Virus record (IMG/VR): IMGVR_UViG_3300022591_000012
Coordinates: 1-54,453 of that record
DNA: 54,453 bases
From: a virus
Strand: one strand, 5' to 3'
This document shows, in pieces, positions 45,160 through 53,007 of this stretch. The notes beneath the pieces were generated by a model. That model ran no database searches and was not told where the DNA came from. It saw only the letters and a list, made by a program, of their open reading frames with translations. Both the position numbers and the translations under genes were made by a program. Each line of letters begins with the position of its first letter. The first letter of the stretch is position 1.

Positions 45160-48100
45160 ATGCCCTTTGACCCGACTCAGCCGTTTACCGTCGTAACGCC
45201 GGTTTCTGGCTTTGATCCCTCCAAGCCGTTCACCGTGGTCACTCCCGCCGCCGCGCAATCTGCGCAACCCGCCACACCTCCCGGCTACACGCCCGCCGAA
45301 GTGCAAGCGTCTCGCTCTGTCCCGCCAAACCCCGACGTCATCGCTCCAGATATGCTAACCCGCATCTGGAACGCTGTAACCGGCGCGGCGGCGGGCGCAT
45401 GGAACGCCAGCGGCCAGCCGAACCCGGTAACGCAGGCGGCAAACGCCGCGGCAGACCGGGACCTCCCGACGCTGGCACCCGTCATCCACGGGATAAACTA
45501 TCTTGCGGACCAGTCCGGACGCCCGCTCGCCGCCGCCATCCAGGGCGCGCAGGCCGGTGTTGCGCAGACCGGCGCGGAACTCGGCGCACCTCAACTTGGC
45601 CGCGACCTCGCCGCGATGCCGGAAGCGTTTGCCGGGATGCCTGGCGCGTTGCGGACCCCGGAGCCGGTAGCGGGCCGACCCGCCGGACTTCGCATCGAGC
45701 CGACCATGCGAGGGCCGGAACCGGGCGGCACGCCTGTTGCTCCCGCCCCGACATCGCCGCCTCCCGCGCCTCCAACGCTGGCGTTGGCCGGGCCGGAACC
45801 GAAGCCTGCCGCCCCGGCGCCAACTCTTGCGCTGCCCGCTCCTGAGCCGCCAAAGCCAGCCCCGACAGCGCCCGCCGAGACGCCCGCCGGGGAAACTGTC
45901 AACCGCGTAACCTACTTCGATCAGGCTCAAGGCGAATACGCCAGCGGCATAGTCAAGGGCACGCGTCCGGACGGGACAATGGTGGTGGACCGCGGCGCCG
46001 GGCCGTATGTGTTCGTGCATCCCGGTTCGGTCGTCGGGGAGCGCGTGGCGCCCGCGCCCCGCCCGGTTGCGTCCGCCGCTCCGGGGCCGTCGCCGGAAGC
46101 CGGGGGTGGCGCGGCAACGGCAACCGCGACCAAGCCATACCGCTCTGCCACGCAAATTCAGCGCGAAGAAGGCGTTGGCTACAATCAAGCCGTCGCGATC
46201 CGTGACGCAGAAGTGGCGGAAGCCGAGGCGCGGGCCAAGGCGGAAGAAGCCGCAAAGCCCGATCCGGCGAAGGCGCACGGCGGCCCGTGGACCGAGGCTG
46301 GAAAGAACACGGACGGAGAGACGGTCTACGCGAATCCGGACGGGCGCCATGCGGTGTTTGTGGACGGGGTGCCCTGGGCCGAAGCCGCCGGGACTGATCC
46401 GGAGAAGCGGAAGCCGCGGTATCAGATTGTCGGGACCGGGCAGGGCGACGCGCCGGATAAACCCGCCCCGGCGACAGTCAAGCCGAATAAAACCCTGTCG
46501 CTGGATGGCGAATCTCCCGCCGATACCATAAAGCCGGGCGGCGCGAACCCGCTGGAACCGTTCTTCCCGCGCGTGCCAACTGCGGATAACCCGCTGACGG
46601 TGGCGGAGATCGAGCAGGCTCGCGTTGCTGCGCAAGCGCATGTCGCGGCCGAGGCGGACAAGGCGCGGAAAGCGCTGGATGTCCCGGCCGCAGTGCCGAC
46701 AGGGCCGGGTCCGAAAGTTTCAGCAAATAGCGACACTCCGAGGCAATCCGACGCGCCAACCGCGACTGCGCCCGGCCCGAAACTCGAACTCCCGCCCATT
46801 CCTCCCAAAGAAGCCGCCAGCCTCGCGACAGCCTACGAAGGGCATCCCGCCGTCGATGACGTGCGCCGGGCCGTGGAGGCTGGCACGCCTCCCGAGCAGA
46901 TCGCAGGGAAAGGAAATCCGTTCACGGCAACGGAAGTGCGGGCGCTGGCGGATCATCACGGGTGGAAGGCGAAGCCGGTAGACGCCCCGCCGCCCGCGGC
47001 AAGCATTATAGTCGATGGTCAGACATTCACTTCCGAGAGCTTGGACGCGCGGATAAAGGTGGGCACGAAACAACTGAAGGAGCTTCAGCGCGAAGCCTCG
47101 GCCGAGATGAATCCGGATCGGTGGCGGAAGATCGCCGCCGAGGTAGTGGCTCGTCAGCAGGAACTTGAGCGGCAGCGGGACGCGCTCTATGCACACCAGA
47201 ACCCGCAACCGGCAGGCGCTCCGCCAATCCGCCCCATGCAATCATGGGTCACTGACGCCGACCGCGCCAGATGGGAAGCAGAAAGGGCCGAACGCGACAG
47301 GCTTGACCCGCAGCCTGAAAATCCGCCGCTTCCAGTCGATGAACCGCCGGACTTTGGCGAAAAAAAACCCGTAGACGCCCCGCCGCCGCAGTCCGGCGGT
47401 TACGTCATGCTGGACCCGGCGCAAATCGCCGTCGATCCAGCCCGCTTCCAATACAAGGAAAGCGGCGAGGGTGGCGTTACCGGCGCTCTGCACGGCATCG
47501 ACACATGGGAGCCGGCGCTCGCCAACCCGATCACGGCATGGCAGGACAAGTCTGGCAAGTTGTGGGTGGTCAACGGCCACCAGCGCACCGACCTCGCCAA
47601 GCGGGCGCAAACTGCGGGACAGCAGGGCGTGCAGATGCCGGCGCGCGTGTTCCGCGAGGAAGACGGCTACACCCCGGAATACATGCGGGCGTTGGGCGCT
47701 TACCAGAACATCGCGGAAGGCTCGGGCACGGCGATTGATGCCGCCAAGGTCATGCGGGCCGCCGACGCAATCCCGGACACATTCAAGCTGCCAAGCCTGC
47801 CGCCGCGAGGGCAGATCGTGCGGGATGCCGCCGGGCTGACGAAATTGTCGGATGAAGCGTTCGGCGCGGCCGTCAACGGCGTAATTCTGCCCGCCTATGC
47901 CGCGCATGTCGGCAACCTGCTGTCCGATCCGACCGAGCAAATGGCGGCGATCGACATCCTGACGCGCGGCCATCCCGCGAACTCCGATCAAGCCCGCATG
48001 ATGGTGCTGGATGTCCGCGCCAGCGGCTTTCTGCGCGGCGAACAGACATCGCTCTTTGGCGATGAGGACTTTGCCCGGTCACTGGTCCCGGAACGCGCCC

Positions 48101-51100
48101 GCGTGCTGGATGGCGCGCTGCGGCAACTGCGCCGGGCCAAAACGGTGTTTCGCGCCGCGATTGAGGGCGAAGACACTTTAACTTCGGTCGGCAATAAGTT
48201 AGACCGTGAGGGCAACACGCAGGCCAGGACGGACAATGAGCGACTTATCGACACGCTCGAACGGGAATCCACCACGCGAGGACCAATCTCCGACGCGCTC
48301 ACAGCCGCAGCACGAGACCTTGCCGGGGGAAAGCCAATCGGATCGGCCGTCTCCCGGTTCATCGCCGCCGCCCGCGACCCTGGACCCGTACAACATGGCG
48401 CTGCTGACGCTGGCGATGGACATGCGGGCGAAAGCGAAGGCGGGGAAGTAGAGGGGCAGGACGGGCTGTTTGAGGGGCGTGGACTGCCATCCCTAATCCC
48501 TGCCGTCCGCGTCGCCGGAAAAACCTACACCGGCACAGACCACGCCAACGCATCCGGGAAAGTGCCACGCGAAGGCAACGAGGATGTCGCCTCAGTCTAT
48601 GGCTTCGTTGACGATCGCGGCAGGTTCCTCGATCGCACGCGGGCGTATGAGTATGCCGAGGCGCATGGGCTGCTGGCGCCGGGCGCGGAAGGACGGGGAC
48701 GGTCGGAACTGACTTCGGGGGATTTGCGGGGGAGCGAGGGTCGTAAGTTAGGTCCGATTCCGGTCAACGTTCGCGACATCGTTCCGGCAATGCGGATCAC
48801 GCCAAAAAATGGACGGTCTTACATCCTTCAGGGCAAACGTGGCGAACTGCACGATGATGTTGTCAGCCGCGCCTATGCAGATGACGAATCGCTTTACGAC
48901 AACAAACACAAGAGCGAACTCGGATTTGTCGATGAGACAACCGGGCGCTGGTATTCGCGCGATGACGCCGCACGGGCCGTTGGCGTCCATGAAGCGAGCG
49001 AATTGCTGGGCAACTTAGCCGAATCCCCCGGCCTCGACCAGACCGAGACCCCGGCGTTCCGTGCGTGGTTTGGCGGCAGTAAGGTGGTGGATGGTGCGGG
49101 TAGGCCGCTGGTGGTTTACCATGGTAGCCCGAAGCCGTATGCCGCTGAGGCGGCACAATTTGAAATTCCGCGCGTTCATGAGTCTGCGGCATTCTTTACC
49201 GATAGCCCATATTCCGGGAATGCCTATGCTTTTAGCTTGAGGTATCGCGGGTCAGACCGCGTGGCGCCGAACGTTATTCCTGTTTATTTAAGCATGAAGA
49301 ACCCGCTAGAGGTTGATTTTGGCGGAAAGGTAAAAGAACGGGGCTTTGATCCACTCATTTGGCACGCAGAAGAACATGGCTACGATGGGCTGATCATTCG
49401 GAATGTTATTGATAGCCCGCGCGGTGATGTAGATGCCGACCCGCAGACGGTATATGCGGCTTTCTTTCCCACCCAAATCAAATCCGCCATCGGCAACCGC
49501 GGAACCTTCGACCCCACGGACCCGAACATCCTGGCGGAGCAGTCCGGCATCCCTACCCCCCTTTACAGCGCCACTTCCCGCGCCGTCGATGCGCTGAAAC
49601 AGGCCAAGGGAACCGGCGAGCAAATGCTTGCCGCAATCAGCAAAACGCCCGGCGTGAAACCCGAAGAAATGAAGTGGCTTGGGCTGGACGACTGGTTGCG
49701 CGGTCGTGGGGTGGTCACGAAGGCTGAGATACAGGATTTCGTGCGGGAGCATGCGGTTGATGTCCGGGAGGTGATGAGAGGCGACCCGCACCCTCTGCCG
49801 CCGGCAGAATATCGCCGCTGGATTAATTTGTCTGATCGCGTAAATGGCGGCGAGACATTGACGGTCGCGGAAAACAAGGAGCTTGACGATTTAGAGTTTC
49901 GCGCGAGGGCGTTTCAGGGTCCGAAGACCACAAAGTATTCCGGATACACCCTTCCCGGCGGTGAAAACTACCGGGAATTGTTGCTGACGTTGCCGCCTAA
50001 GCCTCGATCGGTTGATTTTGGCGAAGTTCGCTCCCCTGGTCATGATTACGGCGCTACGGATCACATCGCGAACTGGCAAGGTCAGCACGAAGTCAAGGGC
50101 GTCAATGAATATCCGTTTACGATTAACGGGCAGGAAATGGGCACTATTACCCATTGGCCTTACACGTTCGACGGGAGAGGTAATCGCGCGCCGGAAAAAT
50201 ACGTCGTCAATTCTCCGTGGGTCCAAAATGCACAGATGGCCTCGATGGAGGCGGCAAAGAAGATTGTCAACGAGCGGTATAATGAGGCTGCGGCACCGGG
50301 GCAAAACGCTTACCATTCTTCTCATTGGGACGAACCCAACGTCCTAGCGCACGTCCGGTTTGATGAACGGGATGCGCCGGACGGCGCGCATGTATTGATG
50401 GTGCATGAGGTGCAGTCGGATTGGCATCAGGCGGGAAGGAGGTCCGGATACAAAGGTGACGTTGATGTCGATGCGCTTCGCCTCCGCGAACAGGAATTGA
50501 TCGGCAAGGGAGCGAGCGCCACACCTGAAGAAAAGCAAGAATGGGCGGATATCATGAACCGCATTCAAGCGTCCGGAAAGGCGGTTCCGGATGCCCCATT
50601 CAAAACTTCATGGTCCGCGCTCGCCATGCGCCGCATTATCAAGTATGCGGCGGATAACGGCTTCGATCGCGTGGCATGGTCGCCGGGGGCTGTTCATGCG
50701 GATCGGTATGATCTGAGCAAACAGATTAGTTCGCTTGATTACCAGAAAAACGCCAATGGCACATACCGGCTATCCTATCAGAAGGATCGCCGCGGCCACA
50801 TGATTGGGGACGCTATTCCTGCTGAAAAGTTGGAAGATTATGTCGGCAAGGATGTTGCGAAAAAAATAGTGGATGGCGGTGGCAAGCCGGTAAATTTTGC
50901 CGCCACCAACGACAGGCCGAACATCTATAATCGATTGTCCGGCCTCGATCTGAAAGTCGGCGGCGAAGGCATGACCGGCTTCTACGACAACATCCTCCCG
51001 AAAGAGACGAACAAGATCATCGGGAAGTTTGGCGCGAAGGTCGGGCGGAGTTTGATCGGGACCGGGGAAAGCGAACCTGGCCAACCGTGGCGACGTGACA

Positions 51101-52926
51101 CATCGACGCGGCTATTTGATGCTGCGGATCGCGCCGAAGCGGCTGGCGACAAAACTGCGATGCGGCAGTTGATCCATGCCGGCGAGCACATTGAAGACCC
51201 CGGATCAGATCATGTTGCGCTGTTTTACGGATTTAATGATGCCGCCAAGAAATACCTCACGGAAGCAGGCGGAGCGCCGGAACTTCCCGCGACGAAAGAG
51301 CCAGTCCACTCCTTCGACCTGACCCCGGAACTGCAACGCGCCGCCCAAACTGAGGGCATGGCGCTGTTCGCAGGCCGCCGCCTCCCCGCCCCACCCCGAG
51401 ACGCCGCCCCGGACCTGTTCGGCACCGCGCGCCCATCCGCACCGACACGCACCCCGGAACCGACGATCCGCGACGACCAGCGGCAGGCCGTCATGCCTGG
51501 GATGGAACCCTCCGCACGGCAGGCGCAGGCGGCTCGGGATGCGGCGGGGCCGCGTGGGGGGCAGAAGGCTGCGGATGAGGGGTTGTTTGGGCGGCCGGAG
51601 ACGGAGCAGCCGGAATTGCCGCCCGATTGGGCAACCAGTCACGCCAAGGACCTGAACGGCTCCGTGGCATGGCACCAAGGCGATATCGCGCTGATCCGTG
51701 GCCGCGCCGTCAACGGCAGGCAAATCTACGTCCCCGCCAAGGACGGCTTTGGCCGCGCCCGCGTGGACTTCGGCGGCTACACCGGAACCGCGTTCACCGT
51801 GCCGGAACTTCAGGCGTTGCGTGCCGCCCGCGAGCGCGTGGCTGCGGCTGATGAGGCGGCGGAGCGGCAGCGGCTTGCCGCCACGCCGCGACGCTCTGCC
51901 TTCGCCAATCACGGCCAGAACTTCACGGACATGACCGGCGAGGCGCCGACGCATGGGTATGAGGAAGCGGCGGATTGGGTCATGCGGATGGGCCGGGAAA
52001 CCGGGCACGAACACATCGCTGTGGTGGACAATCAGACGGGGGAGATCGTCCACGCGGGGACAAGCCACCAGGCTGCCAGCGTCGCCTTTCCGCACGCCAA
52101 TGTGCTGGGCGAAGACGGCCGATACACGATCCACCACAACCATCCAAGCGGCACGGCGCTGTCGCCGCAAGACATGACGATGCTGGTCAATAAGGGCGTC
52201 AGCAACGTCGTCAGCCATGGGCACAACGGCGTCACCACATGGGCCGCGCCGGGGCCGGTAATGCGGGGCGTCCGCACTGACAAACTTCCCGAATTGCTCA
52301 AGGCGTCTACCGGCATCCATACCGCGCATTCGATTGCGGCGAACATGGCGGATCAGATCGTGCGCCCGCTTATGAATGCGGGGGAACTAACCCGAGATCA
52401 CGCAAACGCGCTCTATACCGATGTCGCCAATCGCATTCTTCATGCGCAAGGCTTGATCGACTATCACTCAACGCTACCTTTGCCGGATGCGGTGCAAGCC
52501 GGCCTCGACAAGCAACTGAAGGCACTCGGAAATGCTGATAGACCCGCCCGGACCCTTCGCCCCGAAGAAAGAGTTGCAGGACTTCCTGGACCAACACAAG
52601 GACAACCCGGACCCCGGCGCCAAGTGGGCGGTTCGGGCGGTCAGGGGGCATCTGGCGAACTACGAGAAGGGGCCGACTCCGGTGAGCAGGGCGGTCTCCG
52701 AGAAACTAAGCCGGGAGAACCTGAATCGGATACTTCGGGGCGAGCCAACCGTTCACGGCGGCAAGTAACCCCCTACGCCCCCGCCATCCCCGGCGGCGTC
52801 AAGGACCCTGGCGGCGATGAAGGCCAACGCCAAGGCGTGAACGCCCTGGCCGAAGCGTCCCGCCGCGCGAAGGCCAATTCCACGAACGCGCTGGCGAGGC
52901 TGGCAGCCAAAACTAGCCCGCCGTAA
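45160..52926 (+). CDS. Giant polyvalent ejection protein: ParB-like, ADP-ribosyltransferase, LPD and JAB domains
   Basis: 2588 aa, probably the large ejected protein. Order: Pro/Ala-rich disordered N-terminus (1-740); DdrB/ParB-like nuclease domain (about 745-1060; LWVVNGHQRTDLAKR, G806-HQR809); two similar YTG/GFVD-type repeats (about 1122-1170 and 1215-1280); ART-PolyVal ADP-ribosyltransferase-like domain (about 1299-1455; AFRAWFGGSKVVDGAG, VVYHGS near 1320, ending FDPTDPNIL). Then comes a large-polyvalent domain with VHEVQSDWHQ (H1749). Last is a JAB/RadC-type metallopeptidase-like domain with IHHNHPSG (H2326, H2328) and SPQD. Polyvalent proteins are thought to enter the host with DNA and act before transcription. 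The last about 130 residues are low-complexity and overlap another frame. SD GAGGTG. Confidence 0.85.
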   Translation: MPFDPTQPFTVVTPVSGFDPSKPFTVVTPAAAQSAQPATPPGYTPAEVQASRSVPPNPDVIAPDMLTRIWNAVTGAAAGAWNASGQPNPVTQAANAAADRDLPTLAPVIHGINYLADQSGRPLAAAIQGAQAGVAQTGAELGAPQLGRDLAAMPEAFAGMPGALRTPEPVAGRPAGLRIEPTMRGPEPGGTPVAPAPTSPPPAPPTLALAGPEPKPAAPAPTLALPAPEPPKPAPTAPAETPAGETVNRVTYFDQAQGEYASGIVKGTRPDGTMVVDRGAGPYVFVHPGSVVGERVAPAPRPVASAAPGPSPEAGGGAATATATKPYRSATQIQREEGVGYNQAVAIRDAEVAEAEARAKAEEAAKPDPAKAHGGPWTEAGKNTDGETVYANPDGRHAVFVDGVPWAEAAGTDPEKRKPRYQIVGTGQGDAPDKPAPATVKPNKTLSLDGESPADTIKPGGANPLEPFFPRVPTADNPLTVAEIEQARVAAQAHVAAEADKARKALDVPAAVPTGPGPKVSANSDTPRQSDAPTATAPGPKLELPPIPPKEAASLATAYEGHPAVDDVRRAVEAGTPPEQIAGKGNPFTATEVRALADHHGWKAKPVDAPPPAASIIVDGQTFTSESLDARIKVGTKQLKELQREASAEMNPDRWRKIAAEVVARQQELERQRDALYAHQNPQPAGAPPIRPMQSWVTDADRARWEAERAERDRLDPQPENPPLPVDEPPDFGEKKPVDAPPPQSGGYVMLDPAQIAVDPARFQYKESGEGGVTGALHGIDTWEPALANPITAWQDKSGKLWVVNGHQRTDLAKRAQTAGQQGVQMPARVFREEDGYTPEYMRALGAYQNIAEGSGTAIDAAKVMRAADAIPDTFKLPSLPPRGQIVRDAAGLTKLSDEAFGAAVNGVILPAYAAHVGNLLSDPTEQMAAIDILTRGHPANSDQARMMVLDVRASGFLRGEQTSLFGDEDFARSLVPERARVLDGALRQLRRAKTVFRAAIEGEDTLTSVGNKLDREGNTQARTDNERLIDTLERESTTRGPISDALTAAARDLAGGKPIGSAVSRFIAAARDPGPVQHGAADAGDGHAGESEGGEVEGQDGLFEGRGLPSLIPAVRVAGKTYTGTDHANASGKVPREGNEDVASVYGFVDDRGRFLDRTRAYEYAEAHGLLAPGAEGRGRSELTSGDLRGSEGRKLGPIPVNVRDIVPAMRITPKNGRSYILQGKRGELHDDVVSRAYADDESLYDNKHKSELGFVDETTGRWYSRDDAARAVGVHEASELLGNLAESPGLDQTETPAFRAWFGGSKVVDGAGRPLVVYHGSPKPYAAEAAQFEIPRVHESAAFFTDSPYSGNAYAFSLRYRGSDRVAPNVIPVYLSMKNPLEVDFGGKVKERGFDPLIWHAEEHGYDGLIIRNVIDSPRGDVDADPQTVYAAFFPTQIKSAIGNRGTFDPTDPNILAEQSGIPTPLYSATSRAVDALKQAKGTGEQMLAAISKTPGVKPEEMKWLGLDDWLRGRGVVTKAEIQDFVREHAVDVREVMRGDPHPLPPAEYRRWINLSDRVNGGETLTVAENKELDDLEFRARAFQGPKTTKYSGYTLPGGENYRELLLTLPPKPRSVDFGEVRSPGHDYGATDHIANWQGQHEVKGVNEYPFTINGQEMGTITHWPYTFDGRGNRAPEKYVVNSPWVQNAQMASMEAAKKIVNERYNEAAAPGQNAYHSSHWDEPNVLAHVRFDERDAPDGAHVLMVHEVQSDWHQAGRRSGYKGDVDVDALRLREQELIGKGASATPEEKQEWADIMNRIQASGKAVPDAPFKTSWSALAMRRIIKYAADNGFDRVAWSPGAVHADRYDLSKQISSLDYQKNANGTYRLSYQKDRRGHMIGDAIPAEKLEDYVGKDVAKKIVDGGGKPVNFAATNDRPNIYNRLSGLDLKVGGEGMTGFYDNILPKETNKIIGKFGAKVGRSLIGTGESEPGQPWRRDTSTRLFDAADRAEAAGDKTAMRQLIHAGEHIEDPGSDHVALFYGFNDAAKKYLTEAGGAPELPATKEPVHSFDLTPELQRAAQTEGMALFAGRRLPAPPRDAAPDLFGTARPSAPTRTPEPTIRDDQRQAVMPGMEPSARQAQAARDAAGPRGGQKAADEGLFGRPETEQPELPPDWATSHAKDLNGSVAWHQGDIALIRGRAVNGRQIYVPAKDGFGRARVDFGGYTGTAFTVPELQALRAARERVAAADEAAERQRLAATPRRSAFANHGQNFTDMTGEAPTHGYEEAADWVMRMGRETGHEHIAVVDNQTGEIVHAGTSHQAASVAFPHANVLGEDGRYTIHHNHPSGTALSPQDMTMLVNKGVSNVVSHGHNGVTTWAAPGPVMRGVRTDKLPELLKASTGIHTAHSIAANMADQIVRPLMNAGELTRDHANALYTDVANRILHAQGLIDYHSTLPLPDAVQAGLDKQLKALGNADRPARTLRPEERVAGLPGPTQGQPGPRRQVGGSGGQGASGELREGADSGEQGGLRETKPGEPESDTSGRANRSRRQVTPYAPAIPGGVKDPGGDEGQRQGVNALAEASRRAKANSTNALARLAAKTSPP
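52532..52768 (+). CDS. Nested or frameshifted reading frame in the giant gene's 3' end (78 aa)
   Basis: A different frame from the giant gene, starting MLIDPPGPFAPKKELQDFLD and containing GAKWAVRAVRGHLANYEKGP. Its composition is that of a normal protein, while the giant frame here is Gly/Arg/Pro-rich. It may be a real overlapping gene, or the true continuation after an indel. The start region has no strong SD. Confidence 0.45.
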   Translation: MLIDPPGPFAPKKELQDFLDQHKDNPDPGAKWAVRAVRGHLANYEKGPTPVSRAVSEKLSRENLNRILRGEPTVHGGK

Positions 52927-52934
52927 CAAAACCC

Positions 52935-52980
52935 GCTATACTGCCGCCACACCCGACCGGCCGGACCTTGCCGGGCATCG
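52935..52980 (+). promoter_or_regulatory. Late leader element, copy D
   Basis: GCTATACTG (52935-52943), 21 bp to ACCGGC (52956-52961), then GCCGGGCATC (52970-52979). TATACT is a good -10, but no -35 is seen at 17 or 18 bp. Lies in the 81-bp gap before the last gene. Confidence 0.65.
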
Positions 52981-53007
52981 TCACCCGCCCCATCGGTGAA
53001 CCACCAG

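Noticed and set aside
48236-48451. Nested plus-strand frame in the giant gene (MSDLSTRSNGNPPRE... ending MDMRAKAKAGK)
   Set aside because: It lies over a linker of the giant protein, is low-complexity Ser/Pro-rich, and the giant frame continues as real sequence on both sides. No good SD.
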